Below are positions 1 through 10,656 of a stretch of DNA of 64,000 nt, one piece after another. Origin of the DNA: Calliphora vicina (Eukaryota; Arthropoda; Insecta; Diptera; Calliphoridae); contig NC_088780.1 in assembly GCF_958450345.1 (NCBI RefSeq), positions 152,440,726-152,504,725 on the forward strand. The letters run 5' to 3'. The notes beneath the pieces are model-generated. The model did no database searches, had not been told where the DNA came from, and saw only the letters and a list, made by a program, of their open reading frames with translations. Each line of letters begins with the position of its first letter. Position 1 is the stretch's first letter. Made by a program: the position numbers and the translations under genes.

Positions 1-400
1 TCGTCCTCCTGCAGACGTGAGCCTTTTCTGGCCAGTTCATCCGCAATAGCATTGCCGCACAGAAAAACTCAATGTTAGAATGTCTCGCCATCTAGTTAAG
101 AGATACCCAGCATTCATGTACCAATCTGGATGTCGAATAAACACCAGAGAGGTATTTGATAGCAGTCTTATATCCAGTAAAAATTCGGATATTCACACCA
201 AATAACCTAAAGTATTTCATGCAGTAATGGCTGAAATCTCAGCTTGAATTACACTACATTGATCCTTTAGCCTGAAATACACCACCTTCTTAAAACGGGG
301 GATATAGCCCCAAACTCAGCCATCTATATAGATGAAAAACGTGTAAGAAGGGAACTTGTCCGCAATCGATACAGAGAAGCGTCGGTCAATAAAGATTCAG
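1..400 (-). pseudogene. Non-LTR retrotransposon RNase H domain, decayed
   Basis: Read on the minus strand, positions about 345-210 give an RNase H start: FIYIDG, then a stop and VWG, then YFRLKDQCSVIQAEISAI, which matches the usual 'TDGS...SFRL.D.CSVFQAE..AI' pattern of LINE RNase H domains. Nearer the window edge come HSNIE and, after a frameshift, NAIADELARKGSRLQE, which matches the 'GHxxIxGNexADELAR.G' end of the domain. At least one stop and several frameshifts break it. The I/LOA/R1-type clades carry such a domain after the reverse transcriptase. The rest of the element would lie beyond the left edge of the window. No activity is possible. Confidence 0.62.
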
Positions 401-599
401 CATATTACTTGTTTTAGTTTACACTTGACCTAGTATTGAGATGTCAAATGGAAGATGAATATCATGATATCTCTAAAGCAAAGTTATCAAAATAATAAAC
501 TGTTAAAAATGTCATTCAAACAGTCAACCCTTTAATATGGGTTAACTGTCAAACGAACTGTCATACTGCTCTCACTTTTTGACATTTGTGATCAGTATA

Positions 600-1015
600 C
601 TCAGGCAAATTATCATGAATAGATTGATGCTTGAACAATGCTAACAAATTATTCAAATTTACTTTGAAAATCAGTCATCGATTAGCGCAACTTATAGACG
701 ACTGTTTTATCCCAAAATTGGGTTTATTAATAAACAAAATTGGCGCATATGGATTGAGGTCAATACACAACAGACCCTACATACTCCATTACATCCAGAA
801 AATTGGAAATGAAGCCGAAGTTCGCGTTTTTGTTTGAAAATATGGATGGCATTGATCGGAGCGAGCTGTGGTTTCAACAGAATAGAAATAAAATTTGGCG
901 ATAACTGGATTTCGAGAAATGGCCCCATCAATTTGCCCCAAGGTCATTCGATTTGACACCTCTCGATTATTTCCTGTAGAGTCACGTGAACATGGTTGAT
1001 AAAATGACCAAATCA
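600..1015 (+). pseudogene. Decayed DDE transposase (Tc1/mariner superfamily, Tc3-annotated type)
   Basis: Frames on the plus strand give NKQNWRIW followed by LHTPLHPENW at about 735-802, then FENMDGIDRSELWFQQ at about 836-882, and near 910-1000 a piece equivalent to 'RS.DLTPLDYFL..HVK'. These blocks occur in this order in insect transposases with the pattern 'NKQN.RIW...NP...PLHPEKVTVWCG', 'FFEND.G', 'DLTPLDYFLWGYVK'. The middle of the protein is deleted (WCG to FEN joins directly) and frames change several times. A relic of the same transposase type lies at 26140-26600 on the other strand. No termini could be assigned. Confidence 0.6.
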
Positions 1016-1079
1016 TAAAGAGAGCAATGCAAAAGTTACTATCTCCAATGGATATTGCTGTCTTTGCTTCCATCGGTCA

Positions 1080-2194
1080 TTTTTGACATTTGATTTTTAT
1101 TGCTTAAAAGCGGATTTGCCATGTGACAATGCATTTGGCATAGTACTGCTCAATACCTTCTTTGAGTCATCACAACATAGAAAAGTTAGCATCAAATGGG
1201 CATGAAATATTGCTGTGCTATGTAAATATATGTATACAATTTCATAATGACATGAGTAAAAGGAAAATTAAAAATTACTTGAGCTATAAAAGGCAAAGGA
1301 CTTTGGCGTAATCAAATTTCAAATGATTAAATTTGTGTCATTATTATTATTTTGTATAGAATCATGTATTTTGACAATTATTAAAATAAATGTGGTTACT
1401 TTTAAAATTAAACTTTCTCATGAATATAACCATTAAAATAAAATGATGAATCACATAGAATCTTCTAAACAGGCTTTCTTTCTCACACTTACTCCCACAC
1501 ATCTAACTTTAGATTGAAATATTTCACCATGACTTTAGATTATTAACAATTTAATACGTTTTTAATCGTTTTTTTGTAGGCCATTAAAGAGGCAACAAAA
1601 TCTTTTGGCATTAAATGTAATGAATGGAAATGATTACTTCCTTATACTCATAGCTGTCAAAGGCACAAACAGCACACATATGATACATAATGAGCTTTAG
1701 CATTTTCTAATTAACGTTTTGAACTTTTCAAGAGCTATAAATCAAATTTTTAATCCTTAATACTTAGAAATACTAACGAAGAAAATAGATTAAATATACT
1801 TTTAAATATTTTTAAGTACTTAAATTATTCAAATAATTTATTTTATTGCCGCTTTAACCATAAAACCAAAAACTAAAAAAAAGAAACACTTAAATCGCCT
1901 AAATAATTTTACAGTCATTGAAAACTTTGTCTTTTCGCAAATGCAGTGTTTGAAAATAATGTCTTGATTTAGAAAGTTGTAAGTTTAAAATACATTAAAC
2001 TAATATATTCGAAATGATATCGTTCGAATATTTGGGAATATCCATATTCGATATTCCTAAGTTGGAATTAAGTAATAAAAATCTTATACAAATTACATCC
2101 ATAACAAAACAATTAATAAAATATGAATTTTGAAGACATTTCTCGATCAAATTTAGGGAATATAATAGTAGTATACTACTACATATTTTCAAAA
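1080..2194. other. AT-rich stretch, no feature recognised
   Basis: No credible ORF, repeat family or RNA gene was recognised. The sequence is AT-rich with scattered poly-A/T runs and one AATAAA-like run near 1430-1440. Confidence 0.5.
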
Positions 2195-2879
2195 CTACTT
2201 CTTTAACATGGTAATGCTTATACTACTGTAAAATAGTAGTTTTTCTACTACTTTAAAAAGTAGTATTTGTCTACTTTAAAAAAAGTAGTACTTCTCCTAC
2301 TTTTTAAAAAAAGTTGTATTTCTACTACTTTTTTAAAAAAAGTTGTATTTCTACTACTTTTTAAAAAAAGTAGTATTTCTACTACTACCTTTTTTAAAGT
2401 AGACAAATACTACTTTTTTTAAAGTAGTAGAAAAACTACTATTTTACAGTAGTATATATCTACTACTTTTTAAAAAATTTGGTATTTCTACTACTTTTTA
2501 AAAAAGTAGTATTTCTACTCCTTTCATAAAAAAGTAGTACTTCTACTACTTTATTAAAAAGTAGTATTTTTTAAAAGACGTAGTAGTTATTATTATATTT
2601 CCTAAAATATTAGTATTTCTACTCTTTTTCTAAAATAGTGGTATTTCTACCACTTTTTTAAAACAGGTAGTATATATACTACTTTTTTAAAAAGGTAGTA
2701 TTTCTACTAATTTTTTTAAAAAAGTAATATTTCTACTACTTTTTAAAATAAAATAGTACTATTTCGTCTACTTCTTTATAATAGTACATTTAAAAAAAAA
2801 CCGTAGTATTTCAACAACATTTCTAAAATAATTAGTATTCCTACTCCTTTTCTAAAATAGTATTATTTATATTACTATT
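2195..2879. repeat. Tandem array of hairpin units, part 1
   Basis: A degenerate array of about 27-30 bp units of the form A/T-run, GTAGTA, TTTC loop, TACTAC, T/A-run. Each unit is an inverted repeat by itself (GTAGTA/TACTAC flanked by A-runs and T-runs), so the array is a string of short potential hairpins. Units drift (TAGTATTT, GGTAG, CTCCT variants). The array is interrupted at 2880 by an HINE-B copy and resumes at 3744. A second array of the same unit is at 30630-31420. Both are followed by the same unique tail, so the array is part of a dispersed element rather than a free microsatellite. Confidence 0.85.
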
Positions 2880-3743
2880 TATACCCTTCACGATGAGAGG
2901 CAAGGGTATATATAAGTTTGTCATTCCGTTTGTAATTTCTACATTTTTCATTTGCGACCCCACAAAGTATATATATTCTGGATCGTTATAGATAGCGAAG
3001 TCGATATAACCATGTCCGTCTGTCCGTCTGTATGTTGAAATCAACTTTCCGTAACCCCCTAATAACTTACATACATGATTCATACATCAATATATCGGGA
3101 ATTCTTCCGGCTCGGTTGCTATTTAGAATCGACAAAATCAACCCACAAATGGCTGAGATATAATGAAAAAACCAGGACAACTTCGATTTTTGGCATATTT
3201 TTTATCTATATCTGGATTACTAAGTCATTAATATAGACAATATGGATATCTAATGATAGATATTTCAAAGTCCATTGCAATGATGTTTATAAGGCTATAG
3301 TAAGTTTGACATACAATGGGTCAAAATCGAGAAAAATATTTTTTACCCCGAATTTTTTTTATTAATTTTTTTTTGTCGTAAATTCTTTTTACAAAAAAAC
3401 AAAAGAAATTTAAAAAACTTTTTAAAAAAAAAATTAAAAATAAACCAATTTCGAAAATGAAATTTTTTAAAAATTTTAATTTTGTTTACTTAAAACTATT
3501 TAAAAATATTTATTTTAAATAAAACAATAGTGTATAATTATGTGGTCAAAATTTGGCGAAATTCTATTTCCACTAAGTGGGTCAAAAGATCAATTGAAAT
3601 ATTACTTTTGTTCTAGATGTCTACTAACACAAAAAATCTAAACGCAATTTTTTCGAAATGGCAAAAAAATTATACACTATTGTTTTATGAAGGGGACGAT
3701 TAAGATTCAGCACAGCATAATATAGCTAGCGCTCTTACTTGTT
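2880..3743 (+). mobile_element. HINE-B copy (non-autonomous Helentron-like), full-length but decayed
   Basis: Starts with ATACCCTTCAC, which forms a hairpin with AAGGGTAT 20 bp further on. It then carries a GTCCGTCTGTCCGTCTG block (3014-3030) and ends with a degraded stem-loop and GCTCTTACTTG near 3740. The better preserved 3' end at 44106-44170 shows that this family has GTGAAGGGTATA, the inverted copy of the 5' end, just before a stem-loop ATTCGGC/GCCGAAT. A 5'-terminal repeat paired with a subterminal 3' repeat ahead of a terminal hairpin is the structure of non-autonomous Helentrons (HINE/DINE-1). It has no coding capacity. It splits the hairpin array without an obvious target duplication, which fits insertion between two Ts. 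Confidence 0.65.
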
Positions 3744-3900
3744 TATAGTAATATTTCAACTACTTTTTAAAAAAAAAGTATTATTTCTAATTCTTTTCTA
3801 AGATAGTAGTATTTCTACTACTTTTTAAAATAGTAGTATTTCTACTACTTTTTAAAATAGTAGTATTTTTACTACTTTTTTAAAAACGTATTAAAACAAT
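3744..3900. repeat. Tandem array of hairpin units, part 2
   Basis: Continuation of the array that stops at 2879: about five units of GTAGTATTTCTACTAC with A/T spacers. The unit phase resumes across the inserted HINE-B, which shows that the array existed first. Confidence 0.82.
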
Positions 3901-4140
3901 TTCATTTAAATTTATTTTCTTATTTTTTGGAAAAATTCAGATTATGTTGGAGTTTTGGTGCTAGCTTTATTAGTTCTAGAGATACCGATTTAATCTGTTT
4001 AACCACCTTTATCTCCTAATATTTCGAATTGCCAAAAATGCCATCTTATTTTCAAGAGTACAAGGTGTCTAAAACCATCTGCATAAAATTGCCTTTCCAA
4101 TGAAATCGGTTTGGAGCTTTTCGGTTGGATGGTTTCAGAG
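3901..4140 (+). repeat. Unique tail of the hairpin-array element
   Basis: The stretch with AGATTATGTTGGAGTTTTGG, then GCTAGCTTTATTAGTTCTAG and TTCGAATTGCCAAAAAT recurs with small changes at about 31440-31600, again directly after a hairpin array. Two copies of array plus tail indicate a dispersed element that contains the array as an internal part. No coding potential was seen. Confidence 0.7.
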
Positions 4141-4147
4141 TCTAAAG

Positions 4148-4362
4148 GTAGGGTCACACATAAAATAAATTATATTTTAATTATTTTATTTACTGTCAAA
4201 AACTCCTTTTACTTAAGACAATTCAAAACAAATATGTTGTTTTATTTAATTTGATGCTGTTTGATCTTACAAAACACTTGTAAGAGTAACACGTCAAACA
4301 AATTTGTGCTAAAAAAATTGGTTACGCTTTTTTGAGTAAATATTTGACATGTGTGACCGTAC
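4148..4362. mobile_element. Small TIR element D (MITE)
   Basis: About 215 bp, with GTAGGGTCACACAT at the left and ATGTGTGACCGTAC at the right, an inverted pair with one mismatch. The right half (AAGCGTAACC, CAAATTTGTTTGACGTG, CTTACAAGTGTTTTG when read on the minus strand) is repeated at 23287-23400, where the end is GGTAGGGTCACACATG. No ORF. The size and structure are those of a MITE; the superfamily is unknown. Confidence 0.6.
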
Positions 4363-4454
4363 GTAGGAACTTAGGAATTTGCAATATTAATCGATTAATT
4401 CAGAACGATTAATCCGGCTTAAATATCACAAAATGTGATCTAAATTATATCAAA

Positions 4455-5690
4455 ACAATAAATAACACAGTATAACATTTTTCAGTTCATTGCTTTGGGA
4501 CTCAATTCCGACAATTGCACGTGAAAGTAGTCCCAAAAATAAGAACTTTTGCATCATTAGTTTTGCAAGTTGGCTGCCGTGATTTAATGGCCATACGAAT
4601 TTTTTTCCTCAAGGTGGATTTTTATCACTTTTTCTATATTTTGGCACGGTTATATCTCGTATACCGTACGGAATATCTCTTTTGTGGCTGAAGCAAAGTT
4701 GTAGATATTGAATAGCAGAAAAAAAGTACGGAACATACCTACCCGAAAAAGGTGCATCCAGTGCCTTAAAAATCGCAAAAATGCCAATTTTTTTAAATTT
4801 CACCTTTTTTGCTCAATAACTGGATTACAAATCCAATTATGGACTGATCACCATGAAATTATGATTTCAGTCTATATGAAAGTTATTTATCATGAATTTT
4901 GTATGTATACCATCATTTTTAACAGATTTATTCACTTTAAAGTGATTTTCGGAAACGGGTCCTATATGCGAGCTATGAATAATTATGGACCGATCATGAA
5001 TTTTGTATTTATAAAACTTATTTGGAGCGAAATTTGTGTAGATACATATATAAATTAAACATTTATGACCGATAAAGTCCAATTTCGGGAGGACATTTGT
5101 ATGAGGGCTAGATGAAATAATGAACCGATTTCAGCCAATTTCAACAGGCTTCGTCCTTGGGCCAACAAATTATATGCACCAAATTTTGTTAGGATCGGTC
5201 CATAATTAGTCTTAGCTCCCATATAAGACACGCTTCCGAAAATCACATTAAAGTGCATAAATCTGTTAAAAATGATGGTACACATACAAAATTCATGATA
5301 AATAACTTTCATATAGACCCAAATCACACGACCTAATTTCATGGTGATCAGTCCATAATTTGATTTGTAATCCAGTTATTGAGCAAAAAAGGTGACAAAT
5401 TGGTAAAAAATTTAAAAAAATGGGCATTTTTGCGATTTTTAAGGCACTGGATGCACCTTTTTCTGGTAGGTATGTTCCGTACTTTTTTTCTACTATTCAA
5501 TATCTACAACTTTGCTTCAGCCACAAAAGAGATATTCCGTACGGTATACGAGATTTTTACGGCTGCCAACTTGAGAAAACTAATGATGCAGAAGTTCTTA
5601 TTTTTGGGGCTACTTTCACGTGCAATTGTCAGAATTTAGTCCCAAAATCATGTGTTGTACTGTGTAATAATAAAATTGAAGATGAAATTT
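4455..5690. repeat. Long inverted repeat (foldback), arms about 0.5 kb
   Basis: The left arm (about 4455-5010) and right arm (about 5195-5690) are reverse complements with moderate divergence. Shared landmarks include GACAATTGCACGTGAAAGTA on the left against TACTTTCACGTGCAATTGTC-like sequence on the right, ATACCGTACGGAATATCTC against its complement, and GTATACCATCATTTTTAACA against its complement. The left arm has about 75 bp that the right arm lacks, near 4590-4660. The inner parts of the arms and the roughly 185-bp centre are HINE-A sequence. It is either a foldback element or two head-to-head copies of a compound repeat. The overlapping ORFs are mirror images of each other and not genes. 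Confidence 0.72.
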
Positions 5691-5699
5691 TCGTTATTT

Positions 5700-6510
5700 T
5701 CATCATTTTAAAATGAGCTTAGCTCACATTCGTGTTGTTTATAGCTAAATAGTCAATCACGTTCGGCTCCTAGTTGCTATGATTACCGTGGTTATTGCTG
5801 CTTTAGAAAATCGTTTTATTTAAGACTTAATTCCTTTTAAACCCTGCCTTAGATATCATGAAACATCAGAATTATTTTATTACAAACCATTTAATATCCT
5901 TACATTAAGACAAATAACAAAAATATTTTCTACACATTTGCTCACGTGTAAAACATACAATGCGTATTTAAATCTGTATGGCATTTGTGACCTTCATTAG
6001 TGGTTGAATAGTGTATTTAGGGTAACGAGTGAAATAAGATATTTCTAAGATGAATTGTGTGCTCATTAACGAATTGTCGTTGTAAGTTGGCCAAAAAAAA
6101 ACACCCTCATTAATGGAAATATTTCAATTAAACTCACACATTGTTATACATCCAACACACACACTCACACACTTAATCTCTCTCTCTATGTCGCTTGCCC
6201 CAAATTCTATTCATGATACTGTCGATAAAGTCGACACATGCATGGAATGTTTTGACAGCGTTGAAAATTAAACTATCAAAACTTTCAAACCAAAATGACA
6301 ATCATGATTGTGTTTAAATAGTTGCTTATATTCATGCATACATACCTACTTGTATTTAGTAGACTGGTAGGAAATTGTCTGACGAAGAAAGCTGAATAAT
6401 GTACTTTTCAAGGACTACCACATACCGCCTGCATTACTAGGAAGTAGTCATGTAATAAGTTATTTATAATCTCTAATATAACTGCTTATTTTCTATTAAT
6501 TTGCATATGC
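5700..6510. other. No feature recognised; short CA/TC-rich tract
   Basis: Unremarkable AT-rich sequence. A CACACACTCACACAC tract followed by TCTCTCTC lies near 6155-6187. No ORF with family resemblance. Confidence 0.5.
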
Positions 6511-6514
6511 ATTT

Positions 6515-6640
6515 GCGCTGATGTTTGTAACTACTGAAAATATTATCCGTCCGTCCGTCTGCCTGTCTGTTCATGTAAAACTTGAGCGCAAAGTGCAGAT
6601 CGAAATTTGGAGGATATTTCGACAACTAGACAACATACAA
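6515..6640 (+). mobile_element. HINE-A fragment, 5' part
   Basis: Contains TGCGCTGATGTTTGTAACTA, CCGTCCGTCCGTCTG and AAACTTGAGCGCAAAGTGCA, then GGAGGATATTTCGACAA. These match, in order, the 5' third of the HINE-A copy at 40249-40970. Both ends are lost. Confidence 0.6.
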
Positions 6641-6656
6641 ATATCCTTCGAAAAGG

Positions 6657-6768
6657 ACAATCATGTAAATGTTTACTGTGACTATAATATAGTTAAAAAA
6701 CTTGTAACAATATTGAAATGGTTACAGTAACCATGCCCAACTATATTTTTTCTCTGCGTATACAGAAT
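6657..6768 (+). repeat. Dispersed repeat L, copy 1
   Basis: Shares with 8097-8213 the blocks AATCATGTAAAT, GTGACTATAATAT, CAATATTGAAATGGTTACAG and CAACTATATTTTTTCTCTGC. Both copies stop at the same CTGCGT(G/A)TACA, which is probably a terminus. The superfamily is unknown. Confidence 0.6.
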
Positions 6769-6769
6769 A

Positions 6770-7860
6770 GGGCAAGTTAAACCAATAAGACACCTATAAG
6801 TTATTTCCCACTAGGATGTCAGTATTTGTTAAATACACATTGTTATTGCTAAACGCCTTTTAAATGTTTAATAGTTGTTTTAACAATTTCAGTTTAATAT
6901 TTTGTTATAGAGGGGGGCTGAAATGTTAATTATTCTTTGGCTTTTGTTAGAAATTCTATGTTAATGTGGCTGCTGTTTGTTGTACATTTTAACTATTATA
7001 CAACAGATAGTTGTTTAATTTAATTTTAAAAGGTTTTATAGTAGTGATGGCCATTATTTGTTTGCAGCACTGTGGCTGACAAAATTTACGTTTATTGTTG
7101 TGTGTGCTTGAAAAAGTGACAAAAATTGTTTTATTTTTTTTTTGCTCAAATTCAGCCAACAATGCAATTTACCACATGTGGTGGTTCTAAACTACTTGTA
7201 ATTTTATTTATTTTGGTAACACTCTCATAATGTAAAAGCAGCAGCTTCTTTCTATTGTGTGTCCTTTAACTTTATTTTATAGCTTTAGCTGCTGATACGA
7301 GTAGCAATACATTCGTTCGGTATTGTTTTAAGGCAATGGAAACCTTAAATAAAACTGAAATTGTTTGGCAAAAGTTAATGCGTTTGCACTTTTCTTTTGT
7401 TTATACAAAAAAACATACAAGAGACAGGATCTTAATGTATGGTAAGGGGAAAAAAGGCGGTTAAGTGGATACATTATTACTTGAATTGTCGGCATATTTA
7501 AGGTGAGTTCTATATATTTTCAAGAATTGTATCTCGTCTTAACTATAAAATAACAATTTATAGAGTACTTAATAGTTTAACAAAACCTGACAGACAAATA
7601 AAGGAAAATGTTGCAGCTATTAGGAATATATTTTCCAAGTATGTCGCGTTCGCTATTGCAAGTGTATCATTTTTCAAAAACAAAAGGTTTTATTGTTTCA
7701 ACAAGCATGTTTAAAATAAGAAAGAGCAAAGCATTAATCCAGTGCTTGGGCAAAATTATAACAGATCCTTTAAACTTTAGAGTTTAAAGTATAAAGAATT
7801 CGATAAAGAAGCTGAAGGCAAATAGCAAACTGCCGACAGACAAACCAGAAAAATGTTACT
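6770..7860. other. No feature recognised
   Basis: AT-rich, with a GAGGGGGG run at 6912 and short poly-T runs. No ORF or repeat family was identified. Confidence 0.45.
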
Positions 7861-7875
7861 ATTCACATGACAATG

Positions 7876-8213
7876 ACAGTAAACAAGTATATGTTTGTGA
7901 CAACCATATTTATGATGAATAATTTTATCATAATATGTTATTATCAGATTATGATATCCATAAGCCAAGAACAACAAAATGTGGTAAGTCCTTCATCATA
8001 TAAATGGTTGTCAAAAACATATACTTGTTTACTGTAACCATATATATGGTTGAAAAATCATGTGAATCGTAAATTAACCATATTATGGTTACCACAATCA
8101 TGTAAATAATTACCGTGACTATAATATTGTCAAAAAACTTCTAAACTTCAATATTGAAATGGTTACAGTAAACATGCACAACTATATTTTTTCTCTGCGT
8201 GTACATGAAAAGT
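7876..8213 (+). repeat. Dispersed repeat L, copy 2, with internal inverted repeat
   Basis: Contains an inverted repeat: ACAGTAAACAAGTATATGTT at 7876 pairs with AACATATACTTGTTTACTGT-type sequence ending at 8035 (arms about 43 bp, few mismatches, about 75-bp spacer). The second part (8097-8213) matches copy 1 at 6657-6768. The foldback plus a shared terminus suggests a MITE-like element. Confidence 0.55.
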
Positions 8214-8479
8214 ACGTTGAACCAATTAATAAATTATAAATACGAAACTTTTGTTGAAATTACTTGAACTTGTATTTATTAAAAACGTGACGGGAAAATA
8301 TGTCCTGTTATAAATGTAAAAACGAGTGCATCGCTTTTACGATTTTTAATAAAAAATTATTCACTGAAAATAATTATAATAATATTGATTTATATGTATA
8401 ATTGTTAATCGACCTTTTCTTTAATTTTCATAGATAGTTATATAGTTTCCTATATACAGGCTTTCAAGGTCAGTGATTT

Positions 8480-9105
8480 GATGTAAATAAAAGATTATTT
8501 ATATCATTTTCAATATAATCCGACGTTTCGTTGGTATTATTTCCAACTTCTTCAGGGATTGAATTTTATTTTAATCTGGTAACATTATAAATATACAAAA
8601 GGAAAATTCTGGTCAATAACAACAATAATTATAATCTACATATTCAACAAATTTACTTACATATAATCTTTTTTGTCAAGTTTACATCATTTATAAAATA
8701 TATCACAGTTTTTTGTATAAGTGGACAACACAACACAAAACTTAAAAATATTAAAATAAATGTATGCAAAAATAAATAAAATATCACAGTAAATTTGTCT
8801 TATTCGATCACAGTTGTTGTTATTACTAAAATATTGCAATGGTGTAGATTGCATTTGTATTATCTTTATCCTCTTTTGTATTTATTGCACTTTCTGATTT
8901 TTGCTGTATTCTCAAGCTCTCCAACGTATATCTCTTATTTTCCCTTTTTTCCTTATCTAAAATCTTCACTCTTTCAAAGTTTGGTTTGTGTCCGTTTTCA
9001 ATGCAGTGTTGTGATAGTGCAGTTGATTGTTTTTCTCTCTTTATGTCCGCCTTATGTTCATCTATTCTCACGCCTAAATTTCTCTTTGTTTGATTTTAAT
9101 TAGTT
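8480..9105 (-). pseudogene. Penelope-like element, GIY-YIG endonuclease end
   Basis: On the minus strand, 9105-8826 encodes LGVRIDEHKADIKREKQ, then ALSQHCIENGHKPNFERVKI and YTLESLRI, ending NTNAIYTIAIF. This matches the C-terminal GIY-YIG endonuclease of Penelope-like retroelements: 'R..EH', 'AL..HC...GH..DFE..KI', and 'E' in the 'LE...I' helix, which is the catalytic glutamate position. Downstream, 8590-8490 carries CCTGAAGAAGTTGGAAATAA followed by ACGAAACGTCGGA, a sequence type typical of the non-coding ends of these elements. The reverse transcriptase part is missing: the fragment stops at 9105, where a mariner relic begins. The piece is about 82 residues and open. Confidence 0.72.
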
Positions 9106-9107
9106 AT

Positions 9108-9948
9108 ATATATTGGGTGTGTGACTTAAAAATGCGCAACAAAGATTTTTTGATTCGAAAATGTCGAACAATGCGTCATATGCGGGAAGTTTTTCTTTAC
9201 TTCTTGAATTCGAAAAAAAAGTGCCGCTGAAGCACTCCGATTGCTCCCCGAAGCTTATGGCAAATCGGTTTCAACGTGCGAGAGTTAGTTTGTGCGCTTC
9301 CATGCCAGCCAGAAAAGTTTGAGGATCAAGAATTTGAGGCATCTCAACAAGAGGAAAAACTATTGCGAGCAGCAGGATTCATCCAAAAGTAGGAAAATTT
9401 TAAAGACGATTTGGCATGAACGAAATAATGCTTAAACGCTATTAAAGAAAATAATTTTTGCATCATATCATAACTTACAATGAAAAATACATCCATTACG
9501 ACAACCCGAAGCCCGGCCAACCAGCCGAATTGACACCAAATCCAAATATCCATAGCGCTAAGGTAATCCTCTGTATCAAAAGGGTCTTATCTATTATGAG
9601 CTATTGAAGTCTGACCAGACCGTCACAGGGAACATGTACCGAACACAACATATTCATTTGAACAGAGCATTGGCCGAAAAACGACCAGAATACGCTACCC
9701 GACATGAAACCATAATGTTGCATTACCTGTTAAAAGCTATTTAGAATGAAGTGGTTTGGAAATTTTGCCTTATTTTTCCCTATTTGTTTCGATAGAAGCA
9801 TAACACTCTCATTGGGATACGCTTCACTTTGGAACAGAGTATCCGATATTGGCTTGGTCCGTTCTTGGCCTCAAAGATGAGCTGTTATTATGGCTCGGAA
9901 TCCATATGCGAAAATGTCATAGCTAACAATGGCCTATTGGATAGTAAT
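9108..9948 (+). pseudogene. mariner transposase relic 1
   Basis: Starts with TTGGGTGTGTGACTTAAAAA, the left terminus of a common fly mariner. Broken frames follow the mariner protein order: an N-terminal region with KKSAAEALRLL-type residues, GRAAGFIQK-like sequence, IHYDNP, AELTPNPNIH, YYELLKS, VTGNMYRTQ, and NRALAEKRPEYATRHET. The catalytic core around the second aspartate and the SPDLAPSDYHLF block are deleted or altered. The end matches SLWNRVSD and the ...LTMA tail. It is interrupted by many stops and indels. It abuts the Penelope relic on the left and a fragment of element C on the right. Confidence 0.72.
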
Positions 9949-10035
9949 TTAGACATAATTTTTCAAGATCGGTCAAGAACTCTCTGATTAAAATGGGTCA
10001 AAATTTTACACTTTGGCCAAAGCTAGATGTCATAT
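9949..10035 (+). mobile_element. Fragment of TIR element C
   Basis: CCTATTGGATAGTAATTTAG, then AACTCTCTGATTAAAATGGG and TCAAAATTTTACACTTTGGC match 14625-14700 inside the full copy of element C at 14526-15465. Both ends are missing. Confidence 0.55.
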
Positions 10036-10254
10036 CTTTTGATTGTACTTTTCCGACTTTCCAAATTCTAAGAAAACAAATCCTTGTAATCATTTAAAAG
10101 TATTTAAGTTATTTTAATCACCACATGTACATGCAGCTTTATTGTGATTTCCTTTGGTTCAATAATTTAAGAACGGCCCTTAGGCCCTATAATTATTAAT
10201 TTCAGCTCTGTATCTTGAGTTTAAGATACTTATAAAACAACAACGTATTAAAAA

Positions 10255-10645
10255 TGGAGGCATAAACATTGTACGGCGGCTAACTAAAAAATTATTTTAA
10301 AAACTGTTGATGTCAAGCTCATCTCCTACATTTTATTGACTATGTACCACCTTACAAGCTAAAAAAAAGTGCGCCGTACACTCCCTAATATAATGTATTT
10401 CTGGTCGCCTTTTTACATTTTTCGTTATATCTTTGGCATTTACAGTCGGATCTTAAAGTATGAGATATCAATATTTTTGTCTCGAGAAGACCAATATTTT
10501 TCTCTAAGAGCCAGATCTGTGTTCCTACCACCCTAATGTACCACCCTAATGTCAGAAAATTAAAGCTCGCGAGAAATCATTAAACTTTTGCTAACGAAGT
10601 AATTCGATAACTCCTTCAGAAATACTTTAAAATTTAATTATACCA
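10255..10645 (+). repeat. Dispersed repeat F, copy 1
   Basis: Shares TAATGTATTTCTG, TCGCCTTTTTACATTTTTCG, TTACAGTCGGATNTTAAA, ATCAATATTTTTGTCTCG, CCTACCACCCTAAT, CTTTTGCTAACGAAGTAATT with 20390-20700. In this copy the CCACCCTAATGT phrase is duplicated near 10525-10550. No coding potential; superfamily unknown. Confidence 0.6.
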
Positions 10646-10656
10646 AAAGAATAACA

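Noticed and set aside
2195..3900. Bacterial-type terminator or operator array
   Set aside because: The hairpins are tandem units of an insect repeat, not transcription terminators.
4609..5716. ORFs of 64-116 codons in the foldback
   Set aside because: They are mirror images produced by the inverted repeat, in both orientations, with no protein-family features.
8795..9103. Plus-strand ORF of 102 codons
   Set aside because: It is the complement of the GIY-YIG coding frame, which is the meaningful one.
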